The notes under the pieces are model-generated. The model ran no database searches and was not told the DNA's origin. It saw only the letters and a program-made list of their open reading frames with translations. The position numbers and the translations under genes were made by a program. Below, in pieces: positions 1 through 13,190 of a stretch of DNA of 64,000 nucleotides (positions are counted from its first letter, which is position 1; every line of letters starts with the position of its first letter). Source of the stretch: Cryptomeria japonica (Eukaryota; Streptophyta; Pinopsida; Cupressales; Cupressaceae); the NCBI RefSeq assembly GCF_030272615.1, contig NC_081407.1, positions 152,479,048-152,543,047 of the forward strand, written 5' to 3'.

Positions 1-2248
1 AAAAAACAACTAGTAGCTTAGAAACTACATTCAATTTTATATATATATTCTCTTCTTACATATTTTAAAAATAATGTTCACAACTTATTCAAATTTTCAT
101 GTCAAGTTGCATAACTCTGATTTTCTGAAATTTCATTGCCACTTAAGGGCCTGTTTTGGCACACCATAATCCTGTACATACCCTTTAATCAAAAGCACAT
201 GCATTAACCTAGGTCAATCCTTCTCCCATACAACATTAGAGATGTGAGTGGGCTTGGCTAGTTGTTGATAATGAAGAGTTAAATTGTACTAGATTTATAG
301 CTTTGTAGGGTTATAATGGGGGTTGGTTGAATGTGTGTGCAATGAACTATGCTAAAGAAGGTTAAATTGAATAAATTTAACAATGTATGAAAAAACAAAA
401 CAAAATTATCAAAGATTGAGAGCATCAAATTGGGATTTGCATAAGTAGTAGTCAAGGCCTATTGGAAATTGGATACCTCATTTCTTCCTCTCACCACACC
501 TCTTATTAACTTCAGCCACCTATCTACAAATTTCAATGAGAGTAAATTTATCATCATCATACTTGTACAACTTGTACAACAATCTATCAAATTGAGTGAA
601 TCTGGTATAAGTAAATCTTTGGAACTAAATAAAGTGGTTACCATTTTGATTCATCAACTAAATGGCTTTTAAGATATCCTTTGGCCTAAGTCACCTTGCA
701 ATTTTTTGATCTGCCTAATAGTAAATGCATCATTTACTCTCCTAAACTTAATGTAATTGTTCTCTATCTATAATTGATCATAGTAGTCATAGATTTGAAC
801 ATTTTTATCATATACCTTAGTAAGACAAAGTCGTGAACACTCTATAGTGTAATCTAAAGCATATAAAAGATATGAATACATGTAAAAAAATTATTCAAAG
901 GAAAGGTAATGATCATGTGATGCAATTGCTCACTAATAAGTGATTCCCAATCTAAATATTATACTCTTAAAATGATAATTTGGATGAAGAATAATATGGA
1001 ATCTTTGAAATTGTGGGCATACACATTACCCTCTAATCTATGCAACAAGACCACCATCTTTAAAATCTCTTCAACAAAGTGAGATTTGTTGGCAATTTGG
1101 TAGTTGTTGTCATTGATGTCAACCCTCAATGTTGACAAGGACAAAAGAGATTATTTATGTGATCATTGATTGCATTGGTGTAGTTGCTTGATAGGTGAAT
1201 ATGTTCTATGTTGGGGATGTCCATCTTCCTGGTGTTCATGGCCTACCTTGTACGCAAAAACTTATGTCAATGATGGTGTTGATGTTCATGATTAGATAGA
1301 AGGGATGGTATCATTATGATATCATAGTGAGATGAGGATTAGAAGTATTTAGGTTGAGGATTAGAAGCAATTAGATGAGGATTAGAAGCATGATGTCGAA
1401 GAGATGTTTTAAGAATGATCTTGTGTATACTACATGATGTTTTTGTACCTCTCTTGTTGCTCCTAAGTTAAAAAATGTTGTTACAAGGATAATCTGATTG
1501 TTACAAAGTGATGAAGTGAGAAGTTGTAGGAAAGCTAGTTGACGGTTGCCTGGAAGAATGATCTGCATTCCTTTGCATTTGCAGATATGGTCTTGTGGTT
1601 TTGAATATAATTTATATTCTCTATGGATGTTACACTTGTATCTTTTCAAGTTCCTGTATTTATAGCTGATGTTTTTGGTTAAGACAATATGTTGGCAGTT
1701 TGGAGGACATGTTCATAATGTCTACGCAGTGTCTCAATTTAGTTTTTAGGTGATGAAGTGCACTACAAGTTTTGTTTATGATGTTATGTTTTAGGATTGT
1801 GTTTCTTGGCCTTCTAGGTATGAAGAACTTGGTATTTATTTTGTTTGTGCTATGACTTTTTGATGTTTTTGCATGAAATAAGTGTTTATAAGTGTTGTTA
1901 GAAGTATATGGGTTGTCTCCGTGTGGTCTACATGATGTTGGTTGATCTATTTGGTGCCACATTGGGTTTGGAGTTGGTTTTTAGGGCAATTTGTAGTCAT
2001 CTAACCAACATGGTTTGTTCTCTTACTTGCGCTTTTCTCCCAATTATTTGCACCAACTTTAGAGAGTGTTTTGGGTTGTATTTGGGTCTACAACGTCATT
2101 CACAAATCTTCATTTAAAGAATTCATTTGGAAGATGTGTTTTGGGCTGATTGGTTATATGCTACATGTTTTGCCTACACATTACCTTGGTGAATTTGGAG
2201 GATGTGTGCTAGTGTGTGTGATGTTTGGGACTGCATTGGATGATGTGT
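1..2248. other. Unassigned AT-rich sequence
   Basis: I see no gene, LTR boundary or recognisable protein here. Short reading frames on both strands lack domain motifs. A small direct repeat of about 16 bases around GATGAGGATTAGAAG occurs three times at 1330-1390. From about 1650 to 2250 the plus strand is rich in T and G. Old, decayed repeat DNA is the simplest reading. Confidence 0.5.
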
Positions 2249-5200
2249 GTAACACCCACCAAGAAACCCTAGAGAATTAAGCCAACTAACAATCTAACTA
2301 AACATCATAGAGAAAAAAATTATAAGGAAAGAAGTAACAATACATTTAAACTAAAAGGATCACACCATCTTAAGCACACAAGAGGATATTAGAGATAAAA
2401 TACCACATTATTCTTAAGGAAATACATACATTTAAACTTACATGATTACATAACACTAATGCACAAATGGAAATAAACTCCAGAATCTAACTTACATCCT
2501 CTAAGGTTCTTAACGTCATTACTAATAAAGAATCAACTAAAAGATACATGAGTTATTTCCCTACTTAATCTATTACACACAACATAGAAAAGTTACCATC
2601 TAAACTATATAATTTTAATCATGAGATATAACTAACACTATTAAGTTATTACATTTATTTTATTTCACCAATATCCCATAGTTCTTAAGCTATTAAAACA
2701 TTCAACATGATAGAATTTATCTATCCCTATAATATAGCTGGTACCAACTCCACATAGAATGAACATATGAAAACATCATTACATTACATAATATATCTCA
2801 TACATAATATGCATTACACTTTACACCTATCTTTACAACAAGAATGTCATGATACAATTATCATATGAATGATATACCAATACAAGTGCATAGATGAATC
2901 TTTACATATACAAAAGGTTACATTTGAATCATAAATCCAATAACATCCATCATGCACATGAACATCCAACAAGAAATCCAAATGGAAGAAAGCATCAACC
3001 ACCCGATCATGTGGAACCAAAAAGGTCCACCCCTCATGCTCCAGAGAATGACATACGACTCTTTTCACATTACTTGACCTAGGCTGACACCTATACATCC
3101 AAGGGAATACAAATGTCAAATACTCATAAAGATGAAACAAACTGAAAGATTAAACAACATAAAACATAGGCTCAATATAAGACACAAGCACCTCAGAGGC
3201 TTCTGCACAACACAAAGGTTAAGGTCCTAGGAAACACATAGGGAAGAGTGTCATCACATGTCATTAACATGGGTTTTCTTGGTAGTCTAACCCTCTCCAA
3301 ACTCCAGACTCCAGTGCCCATTTGATGAACATATGAAACCAAACAATCCTTCCATGAAGGAAAGGAAGTCGATCTGCCATGTAGGCCTTCCCAATCTCAT
3401 CCCGAGTCTAAACGAGCACTCTAGGCTATGAGATCTCATCCTCTGTCTATATGAAAACACGAGGCATAACTAGGGCACCAATAATTATCTTATTAATGTG
3501 TGTTAAATCCAACCCAATTTATTTAATTTAATGTTATCACTTGATTAACTAACTCTCAATGAGATTTCTTAGTATCACTTGAGGGCCCTGTCACCCACTT
3601 GAGAGCCACTCCCCCTAATATGGTCCTAAGAACCTAGGGTACAACAAGAGAATCTCAACAATATCATAACATCCATGGTTTTCATAATGAATCATCACAA
3701 CCACATCTCATAAGCAAGGACCTCATAATACGACATGAAACTCGATACATTGGATCCATAACAGAATCTGATCCATAACACTTTCTCAACAAATAGATCT
3801 CATGCAACATCAAGTTGCCCAATCAGTACCAAAATGTTTGCATACATAAGAAGGAAGAAATAACACATAAAATCCTCACAATCAATCAATTTAGCCTCTA
3901 GAAAAGCCACCACAAAAAATTACAAACTCCAAGATAAGCTTCTAGACTAACTCAAATCGACACGGACTTCCAAAATCAACCGAAGATGGAAAAACTGAGA
4001 AACAACGCCTTTGTTATCTTTTTTAGTGCATTTGACACTTCCTATGGCACTTTTACAAATTCTTTTAGTGCTTTTACAACTTCTTCTAGTGCATACACGA
4101 CATAGAATGGCTCATTTACAACATAGAGTTGTGCATATACAACACATAATAGCACACTTACAACACAAAATGATGCATTCACTTCACAGATTAGCGCACA
4201 TGTAAATTATTCTACCACATATGTTACACAAACTAGCATATATGCAACAGACCAAAATACAACACAAAAGCAATTAAAATTCATCGACTAACTTCAAAAA
4301 AACACTAGGCACAAAATTTGACTCAAACTTACTAAAGAAAAAGGCATTTCTAACCCAAAAACATAATTTAACAATCATAAAATGAAAAACATAATCCACA
4401 AGACTCCAATCACAAATACAGCTTCTAGAAGAATAAACCTAAAACTCTTTACATACAATTAACATAATATACCAACAAAGACACAAAATTTCTAGGATAA
4501 TTAAAATACATCAAATACATGGCTAACAGTAATTTAAATCCATTTCAGACAACATGTACAAATAACAGATGATAAAGAAAACCACCAACCTAGACAAAGA
4601 AGAAATGGACAAAGGAATTGGGAAGCAAGATGTCTCCACACGAACAACCCTTCACACAACAATCAATCCACAGAAAATCTAGTTTCCCCCAACATAACCA
4701 CAACTATAAAGCAATCCAAGCAACCCCTCCCAAACCACACTCAAACATGCACTAGAAATATTAACCCGATAACCACAAAAAACCACCTTTGAATCCCAAA
4801 ATAGCAGACCTTCAACACATCTTTTTACAACCCCCATTTTGAAAAACATCCTCAACACAAAAAATCCCAAAAACACCCCAAAATCACCAATAAATACATG
4901 CAAAACCCAAAAAACTTCTTTTTCCCACTTGCATGAGAACTCCCTTAGCAACTTCACATGCGAACACAAAAATCACTCCAAATCAACATTTGAAAAAAAA
5001 AGGAAATAATTAGTAATTACCAATTACATCTCCAAAATATCCAATGAAATAAAAATAATAATTAAAAATTCATAAATAAACATAAATGCTCAAATAATAT
5101 AATTTAAACTCAATTACCAAATATGAGTGATGTGACATATATGAGTGATTTAAACATCAAACCCCGCTCATATATGAGTGATGCGACATCATCCCTTTCA

Positions 5201-5530
5201 CATCCACAACAATAAGACATCATAGCAAAGACATAACATAATAAATAACATCAACATCATCCACATCTAATGCAGACACTAAATTAGGGTTACAATAAGA
5301 TAAATCATCATAAGAAATAAACATGAACCACATCTCCTAAATAGTGAATAATAACGAAGCTAATCATAAACCTAACTTCGATAATTAATCCAAAGATTAG
5401 AATCAGCATCATCATAGAAATCATAATGAATCCACTAATATCAAAGATAATATCAATATAAGAAGAGAAAAAAGAAGTAAGGAGTATCAAGAACACAAAC
5501 AAGTCCATAAGTATCTAACACATCTTATCG
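2249..5530. other. Unassigned A-rich spacer
   Basis: No coding region recognised. The block opens with TGTAACACCC at 2249, which resembles the start of some plant LTRs, but I found no matching partner or target duplication. The plus strand is rich in A and C, and ATATGAGTGATG-type motifs recur at 5120-5190. It contains the 21-bp repeat listed separately. Confidence 0.4.
4097..4205 (+). repeat. Degenerate 21-bp tandem repeat
   Basis: About five imperfect units of 21 bases with the core TTACAACATA-n-TGCAT. The plus frame stays open, so a translation would show a seven-residue His-rich period (such as HLQHRVV then HIQHIIA). The frame has no other sign of being a gene. Confidence 0.6.
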
Positions 5531-6017
5531 TAAAGAATGAATCAGGGAAGGGCAGTACAATGTATTTTTTTGTTTTAGGTACTCTCTGTCTCCTAAATAA
5601 GACCACTTTCACCACATTTATGTTTTGGTGGCCAACTTGTTAAAATCACTCCTTTTCCCCTATTCTAGTTAACCTAATTGATGTTTTGTGATGATGCAAC
5701 TGGTACATATAAAAGATAATTTCATTTGCAAGTTGTGTGGATTACAATGGATGGTAAATATGTGAAATTGAGGTAGTAGATGTGTGTGGTGAAATTATTT
5801 GAGTTGAATATGGTGTTATCTTGTGCATGTGAGTTCACTTTATTATCTTTCATTTCTACTGATTAGTTTAAGGTGTTTTAGAATTAAAATTGTGTTATGA
5901 AATTTTAAGATTTGATCAAGATTGATTCGCCCCCCTCTCCTTCTTGGGGTGTGTTTAAAAATTTGTATCAAAGATAAGTTCCTTTGAAGAAGTTTAACTA
6001 CTTTAGGAAGGTCCAAT
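5531..6017 (+). mobile_element. C1: copia LTR end and primer-binding site
   Basis: The 3' end of a plus-strand copia LTR. A C-rich stretch near 5930 (TTCGCCCCCC) resembles the LTR ends at 14965 and 59920. It is followed at about 5962-5975 by a degenerate copy of TGGTATCAGAGC, the site that pairs with initiator methionine tRNA. The gag start codon follows about 45 bases later. I cannot place the left end of this LTR. Confidence 0.6.
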
Positions 6018-6080
6018 ATGGCACAAGATGGATCCTACAAGATACCTAGATTTGATGGTACAAACTACACCTTTTGGAAG
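6018..6080 (+). pseudogene. C1 gag, N-terminal fragment (copia)
   Basis: Starts at ATG 6018. The 21 codons read as the classic N-terminus of copia gag: a short polar leader, then the motif RFDGTNYTFWK. Gag forms the virus-like particle that carries the element's RNA. The frame is cut after FWK by insertion of G2 at 6081. It resumes at 28760 with LRMEAHL, and the five-base duplication GGAAG (6076-6080) / AGAAG (28755-28759) marks the insertion. Called a pseudogene because it is split by 22.7 kb and its distal part has stops. Confidence 0.8.
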
Positions 6081-7305
6081 TGTGATGTGGGGAAATAGGG
6101 TTCACTAGCTTGTATGGGCAAACTAGGAAGCTTAGGCCTATTTTAATTTTAATCACTTTGAGAGGGAGAATGATCCACTTGGCCCAATATTTTCTTAGGT
6201 ACAAGGTTAATTCAATGGTCCCTCATGGGGGTACTTGAAATATGACTCTATAATTTAAGGATAAGGATGCAAGATAGGGTGAAAATATGACCTTTTTGTG
6301 TGCACAGGGAGACAATGAACCGAAAAACCAATCATGGAAGAAGATCTAACAGAGAAGACTGTAACCAACTTGTATAATAAATATTAGGAAAAAATAGAGG
6401 GAGAAATACACCCATCTCAACTTACTCCCAATACTGAGGCACCCTACTCGGCCCACTCCTGATAGTTTCAACTTTGACAAATTGCAGATTGTAGATCTCC
6501 ACCTTCTTGCTTTGTACCTATTTCCATGGGTCCATCACCTATTCCTATACATAGAAAAGAGGGAAAATGTTAGGTAGAAAGGGGTTTTCCCAAGTCAACC
6601 CTTGGTTTTGGAATCAAATTTGAAATTGAAAATTGAAATGTACTTGAAAGGAAAGTATGCTGGTATGTAGTAGAGGCTAGATTGGAGAATGAGAACGTAT
6701 TATACCTTGATGATGTAAATTCTTCTTTTAAGATGATCACAAATGTTTATGTAAGAGCATGAATCCACAAAAGACCTAAAAGGACGCCATAAAAGAAATG
6801 TTTGAATGAAGGTTGTTGAAGGTTGCCACAATGAAGAATATGGTGTGATGAAATGCCTTGAATGCTTGAATTGAATTGCTTCCTTGTTTTATTCTCTTGT
6901 TCATTTGTGTTCTATGATTCATAAGAGCTAATAGACCTAAAATAAGGGAGGATACCCTGGTTATATACCTCTCCCAAGCATTTCAAGGTGAAATAGTTAG
7001 AGCAAACTAACACAAGAAAAGATTTATTGCTTAACAAAGTTGACCATTAAGTGGTTTTAATTTGAGCCCAAACACTAGAGAGCAAGGCACCCTGATTGGC
7101 CTAGTCCGAGGAAGGGATCACCCTAGGAACCTTTCTCCCTCCAATGTGGCCCCAAATTGGGACCTAAGGTCCAAAATAGGAAGGACAAGTTGAAATGAGA
7201 TGTGGAATTGAGCTAGGATGAACGGGACCAGATGCGAGAGGCCATACATGCTAAAATAGGACCTAACTAAGCAATAAATTGTATAGGGATGCAATTTATG
7301 ACACA
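6081..7305 (-). mobile_element. G2: left (3') LTR
   Basis: An LTR of about 1.2 kb, read on the minus strand as TGTGTCATAAATTGC ... CCACATCACA. Its partner is the split copy at 11682-11793 plus 27670-28754. Immediately to its right the minus strand has a polypurine tract (AAAGTGGGGGCTAAAATTTG, 7306-7325), so this is the 3' LTR of a minus-strand element whose body lies to the right. It also serves as the uninterrupted reference for the C3 insertion site (at about 6210). Confidence 0.8.
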
Positions 7306-8211
7306 AATTTTAGCCCCCACTTTACTAAGAGTATGAACCTACACACATACTCATAGTAAAGTAGAAGAAATATAAAGAGAGAGAGGCATTGGGCATGCCT
7401 GCAAAGAGATAAGACATCACTAATTTCAAGGGAACAAGCCCCCAAACCAAGGATCTTAACTCAGACAACCATGTACAAAGACACACAAACAAAAAATAAA
7501 TAAAAACAAAGGGGTTAGTACTAAAAAAAGACTCCAAGTCAACTAGTTGAAGTGACCCTGATAATCAAAATGTCTCAACCACTAATATCACCCTTAGAAT
7601 GATATTGCAAGGTCACTAGTGATCACCTAGAAAGAGAAAGAGCATAAATAAAAGATGAGACAAGACTCCATGTTCCAATCAACTAGAAAAGTACGATATG
7701 GGAGCATAGAGGAGAGAGAAGGAGAGCACAGATTCTATTGGCTAGCAAGATGTATTATGCTAGGTGATCCATGAAAGAGGAAGGAAGAGTGGAAAATAGT
7801 TTAGCAAGTTATGTTTACAAGGGATTCATTGGCTAGGCAATATTATATCACATGCATTCATATTGGTGGGTTTAATATCCCAAAAATGAAGGTGCAATAT
7901 ATTGCCTATCAGTGAAAATAGGGGGTATTTTAATTCTGGCTATGAAAAAATATAATATTTGGTGAAAATAGGGGACTTTCTATTTGGGTTGTGTATTGGG
8001 AGGGTGTGACAAAAAAGGAGTTTAGGGCAATATTTTTTGAAAATAGTGGGATTATTTAGTATGCCATGAACGCATGTGCTATATCCCAGGTTCACTAAAT
8101 GAAGCCCTTGTGGCTATGTTATCCTAGTTCCACTCATCTCAAGAGAGCTCGATGCAAAGAGAGAGTTGAATAGTCTAGCAAGTTGTGTTATGCTAGTCAA
8201 CCCATCCCAAG

Positions 8212-8585
8212 GATAACTAAGGAAAGAATTATCTCCATGTAAATCTACCAAAAATAGTGCAAAAGGATAACCAAGGAAAACATTGTGTCTTATAAGGAAA
8301 TCTGCTAAAAACAATGCAAAAGGATAACCAAGGAAAACATTGTCTCCAAGGGAATTTCCCAAAAACAGTGTAAAAGGATAACCAAGGAAAGCATTATCTC
8401 CAAGGAAATATGCAATAAATGGTGCAAAAGGATAACCAAAGAAAGCATTGTCTCCAATAAAATTCACTAACAAAGGTGCAAAAAGATAACCAAGGAAAGC
8501 ATTGTCTCCATGCAAATCCATAATAAATGGTGCAAAATGATAACCAAGGAAATCATTGTCTCCAAGAAAATCCATCATATAATAC
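8212..8585 (-). repeat. 54-bp tandem array encoding an 18-residue repeat
   Basis: Seven units of 54 bases (one is about 57), each starting GATAACCAAGGAAAGC on the plus strand. On the minus strand the array is open in one frame (8114-8587), giving an 18-residue period around GDNAFLGYPFAPF, hydrophobic and rich in F, L, G and Y. Unit length stays a multiple of three and the motif survives base changes. That could reflect past coding or simply recent array expansion. No known protein repeat is recognised. Confidence 0.75.
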
Positions 8586-9594
8586 ACAAGGAGGCCACAT
8601 ATATGCCTCTCTCCTTAATATGGCAGCATAGAGCTATGGTGACATCTTAAGGAAAATAAGATCAAGGATGCACACCTTTAGTCACCAAGGAGATATCCAT
8701 AAACAAGAATGTACATGCAACCCTATCCAAAGAGGCATAAATCTTGTGAGCTAGGGAAGAGATAATTGTGAGATATCTTGCAACAAGTGTAAAGGGGTCC
8801 TTTTGAGGTATACACAGGAAGGAGGAAGGGATATTCTCTCAAAGACATCTACCTCCAAGAAGAGATCTTGAAAAAAAATAACATCATTGACCAAAAGAAA
8901 GGAAGGAGAACAAGAATTCACACCTTCCTCCCATTGCTAGGTAAAGGGATTCTTGATGAAGGATAACATACCTTTTGGCTCAAAGTGAGGGATATGTTTC
9001 AAATAGACATACATCATCAAGGAGGAAGAGGTTGTACTTAAGGATACACAACTCTTGTATAAGAAAGAATCCTTGAGCGAAAAACAATTCCACACAATAA
9101 ATGACATTGTATCATAAGCAAATACCACCCAACCAAGGAAAAAGTGGATCCTTAGAGAGAACAAGAGATAGAATCATTGCCCCCTAAGCATGAAGATCAA
9201 GGAAAAGGAGCTATTATGTTTCTCACAAAGTAAGATTTAAAATAAAAGAATAACACCATGCAGAACAAAGAGTCTCATAAAAGGTGAGCTAATAAGACTA
9301 CATGGTGTGGAGAAACATAATAGGCAAATGGGGTGCTAAGGCATGACCTCTTCACCAAGAAAAAGAATAAGATCAGTTGTGAGAGTAATGTGAGATTAAT
9401 CATATTGATCTTGAACAAATCATTAGCAAAAGCTTTACAATATCCAAGAGAATGAGAATAACTATGATGAAAGAGACAATACACATCAACATCTTTATTA
9501 TTATAATGATTGATATATCTTATGAAAGGAAAAGTAACATTCTTGTCATATTTCAACATCCAAAAGATTATTGTAGCTAATTGTTCATGGTTAT

Positions 9595-10376
9595 TGTATA
9601 TGGTGAAAATGGATAGCAATAAACAACAATATTGAAAGACTAAAATGGATTCAACCACCAAACCCTAGCCTAACAATGAACAAAGATCCACCATAACATA
9701 TGAAGATAACCTAAGACAATGCAAAATAACTCAAAAATTACAAAGATTATACCATCACATGTCCACTAGGGTTTTGATCTCCATTCTTCCTATCTCCATT
9801 GATCTTGTTTGATATGCTTGCTCTCAGATTTTTGTATGCACAAGAGCTCAACAAAGAACGGAATGTGGTTGCAAGTAGAATTGTAGTGTAGTCAATTGAT
9901 CCAGTAGTTAGGGTTGTCTCATTAGGGTTTGATAATGAAGAAAGCATCTCCTTAAATAGAAGACACAATAGAAAATGGAGGGTTAAGATTGAGAGGTGTA
10001 AAAAGGAGGTCGGCTAGGATTAGAGGGTAGGTATAAGAAATACCAAAATAATGAAAGGGGTAGGTAGTGTAGGAAATAAGAGATGAATGACATGTGTCAT
10101 GTGTAGAAAAGGTTAATGAATTAATTAAATAAATAAAGATTTATTTAATTAATAGAAGAAGTAGGACAATTAAATAAATAAAATATTTATTTAATTTAGG
10201 AAAGGGATAATTTAAATAAATAAATGTATTTATTTAAATGAGAAATAAGGCTAGAAGAGGATAAATGAATTAATTAAATAAATAAAGATTTATTTAATTA
10301 ATAGAAGAATTAGGCTTAGATAATTAAATAAATAAAATATTTATTTAATTAGACATGACAATTTCGGGTGTCTACA
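9595..10376 (-). mobile_element. Solo LTR of the T6 Tat family
   Basis: A complete 782-bp LTR with TGTATATGG on the left and GTGTCTACA on the right, matching the T6 LTRs (38641-39414 and 52396-53169) along its length. It is flanked by a perfect five-base duplication, GTTAT at 9590-9594 and 10377-10381. No internal sequence is present, so this is the product of recombination between the two LTRs of a former full insertion into G2. The AT-rich inverted repeats of the family are at about 10120-10350. Confidence 0.93.
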
Positions 10377-10449
10377 GTTATCAATATGGATAGGTCTTGT
10401 CTCTTGAGATGTAGAGCAAGATACACTAGTGGAAGAAGAAGGATTGTTT

Positions 10450-10959
10450 TATTGTGGTAGAAGGTTTTGCAAAGGAGGAGGAGGATTGTTTGATGAAGAA
10501 GCATGTTTAGATGGACGATAGTTTCTATGTTTTACAAAGTACTTCTTAAGAATTTGAACTTTATAGAGATCATCCATAGTTGTGGATGAATTTGGATATC
10601 CTAAACCTTATATAATAGATTGTAAGGGAGGATTTATATGGACCTTAGTTCCTTTTTCTTGTTTTCGAAGTCCTTGTCCTCTATAGCCTTGTTCTGAAAT
10701 CATATCATGGCCAACCTCATAGGATGTTTTTAATTGTGAAGGAAAGGGACTTTGATCATGAAATTCTTTAAAATTTGGTGTAAGGATAATTTGAAGGGCC
10801 AAAGGGATGAGTATATGAAGAAGGAATATCCTTTGTAGGGATATTCAACTTTCTATCATCATTATTCATGTCTTGTTTGGTAAGTTTGGAAGGAGGGTCA
10901 TATAAATCTTCATCTTTGCTTAATGCTATGCTAGGAGATAAATCATGAATAAAGTGCAT
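10450..10959 (-). pseudogene. Decayed coding remnant, possible G-patch fragment
   Basis: Two overlapping minus-strand frames (10959-10768 and 10802-10608) have protein-like composition, rich in P, S, K and D, and appear joined by a frameshift. One contains GYRGQGLRKQEKG and, about 17 residues later, GLGYP. This resembles the glycine-rich G-patch segments found near protease in some plant gypsy polyproteins. It may be all that remains of a G2 polyprotein. The assignment is tentative. Confidence 0.3.
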
Positions 10960-11681
10960 AACATCATCTTGTTTTAAAATATTTTTATGGTGAAGATAAG
11001 ATTTATGATGATAAGAAGGATCTAGATTTATTTAAGTGGTTTATAGATTAACATGCTTAGCTTGTCCCTCTTGCACCAAGGTAAACTCTAGCCTCATTAA
11101 CAAAAGATAGCCTCGGGAAGGTACAAGTGTTGTTTAGGTCAATCCAATCTCTAGGATTATCACTTTCTACAAAAGATATGTGATCTACTTATGCTATGCA
11201 TTTTCTTAAGAATATTATCATAAAACAACATGCAACATGGATAGAAACTTTGAGAAATGATTTGCAAGTAGGAAATATCTTTGAAATTCTAATGATTCCA
11301 TATACAAGAGTAATATAACTGAAAGTAAGAAACATGAAGTGAAAGAAACCATTATCCAACACATGATTTTGATAAATGTAACTAAGAATAAATGTAATCA
11401 CATGTAAAATAGAAAACCAATTAGATCTAGTGAATTCCATTATGAATAATGCAATGCACCCAAATCAGATTTAAAAATTAGAAGATGGAAGTATATGACA
11501 CACTAGATTCACCAAGATGTAATTTATCATGAAATAGCTATATGATGAATTTAACTATGAGTGCATAAGCTATATGTTTCAAAAATGATTGCAAATATGA
11601 ATCAATACAATGCATATAAATCAGATCTCAAAATGAAAATCAGAAGTAATGCAAATGTAATATATGTAGAGTTTACCAGAA

Positions 11682-11793
11682 TTTGATGTGGGGAAATAGG
11701 GTTCACTAGCTTGTATGGGCTAACTAGGAAGCTTAGGACTATTTCCATTTTGATCACTTTGAGAGGGAGAATGATCCACTCGGACCAAGATGT
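11682..11793 (-). mobile_element. G2: right (5') LTR, proximal piece
   Basis: This 112-base piece matches 6081-6207 in the left LTR and stops where C3 inserts. The last five bases, GATGT (11789-11793), are the C3 target duplication, repeated as GATAT at 27670-27674. Confidence 0.8.
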
Positions 11794-12967
11794 TGTTGGA
11801 ATCAATGAACACTGAGAGGGGGGATAAATCAGTGTTCTAGTATATACAAATTTGTTAATCTGATTCTTTAACCACCAAATGCTGATAACATAAACTATAA
11901 AGCAGAAACACAAAACAAATAAGCACATAAACATAAAACCAATATTTTTACGTGGAAACCTGGAAAGGGAAAAAACATGGTGGGAATGAGTACCCATAAT
12001 ATTATTATACTATGGCTAGTAGTAGAACAATATTACATGAGGGGAATGCACTTGCATTCAGGCACACTTCCTAGAGCTCACTCCTCAGTTACAAAAGGGA
12101 TACAACCCGGAGGAAGGCTCACTGCCTTACAGGTTAATAAAAAATGATTACAATGAGTACTAAACTGAATAAATGCATCTAACTATTCCAAGTAATAATT
12201 CCAGTTAGGCACAAAGTGATCCGTTGTTGTTGTTTTGATAAACTGCCTTGTTTTGCCCTTCTACTGATTACCGGATCAACAAAACTGAATGTGCACACAT
12301 GAAACTGCACTCAATCGCTCCCAAAATCATCTCATACATCATATCCACATGCAAATGCATTAACCAAGTAAATCTTATATATCCACACTAGCAAGATTGA
12401 TCTCCCACAAGTCGGCTTCCCTAAATATCAAAATATGAAACGTGTAGCTTCAAGTCGTCTCAAATATTTACAAAACAATATTCCAGATCCAAAACATATG
12501 ATCACATACTTTCCATAAGGTGGTCCCATTACCTCAAACTTACCAACAACCACCGAAATCACCTCAAAGAATCTAGTCCACACGTTACACCATCAAAAAT
12601 AAAGATAATCCCATTTTACTGCTCTATCGGATACTGGGCCTTATAACATGTTAAAGAATCAACACCAAAGGGTGGTATTGCATGATAATTTTCTTCTCAT
12701 ACTCAATCAACTTAACTTAGATCACTGAAACCAAAAACACATCACCAAATATGAGAAATACTCACCAAAACTGTACACAGGGTATCACTAACAGACTTAC
12801 ACCAGAACTTACTCAAAACATCCTCAGGACATCTAGATATCCAAAACTCCATACCAGATAGGATCAGTACGACGAGTTTCCATCAATGACAACTCCTAAG
12901 AAATATCATGCACCAAACATCACCAATCTTCACCGGACCATCACCAGAATAGTGTTTTATGCCAACA
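11794..12967 (-). mobile_element. C3: left (3') LTR
   Basis: Bounded by TGTTGGAATC on the left and ATGCCAACA on the right. It matches 26495-27669 almost end to end, with scattered substitutions and small indels. The minus strand starts TGTTGGCATAAAACAC. Confidence 0.9.
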
Positions 12968-12990
12968 ATCTCCCCCTTTGGCATTGATGG
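12968..12990 (-). promoter_or_regulatory. C3 polypurine tract
   Basis: The minus strand reads TGCCAAAGGGGGAGAT directly before the LTR. This is the purine-rich primer for plus-strand DNA synthesis. The same tract occurs beside the C4 LTR (19224-19240). Confidence 0.85.
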
Positions 12991-13190
12991 CAACACTGTG
13001 AAAAATGATAAGTGTTCCAAAACTCCACAAACTGCAAGCAATCTAACAATTTGAAATATGTACACTCAACTGACTCCCCATAAGAATAAGTATCATTTTT
13101 CACTCCTCTCTCCAAATCTCTCTCCTCCTTTGACATCAATGGCAAAGGGTGGGGATCCGCCAAAACTTATGTACAAATGAATGCAATAAT

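Larger units (their letters stand above)
7306..11681 (-). mobile_element. G2: internal region without recognisable pol
   Basis: The 4.4-kb body of G2, of which 782 bases are a later solo LTR. I see no reverse transcriptase, integrase or protease motifs on either strand. The region holds a 54-bp tandem array (8212-8585), purine-rich repetitive DNA with recurring AAGGA and CTCCAAG words (8590-9160), and one weak coding remnant (10450-10959). Beside the right LTR, at 11660-11681, the minus strand reads TTCTGGTAAACTC, a candidate primer-binding site. G2 is probably a non-autonomous LTR element moved by enzymes from relatives; decay of a former pol is the alternative. Confidence 0.6.

Noticed and set aside
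2249-2280. TGTAACACCC as the start of another LTR
   Set aside because: No partner copy, primer site, polypurine tract or target duplication found.
8212-8585. CRISPR-like array
   Set aside because: Units are contiguous 54-bp repeats without unique spacers, inside a plant retroelement.
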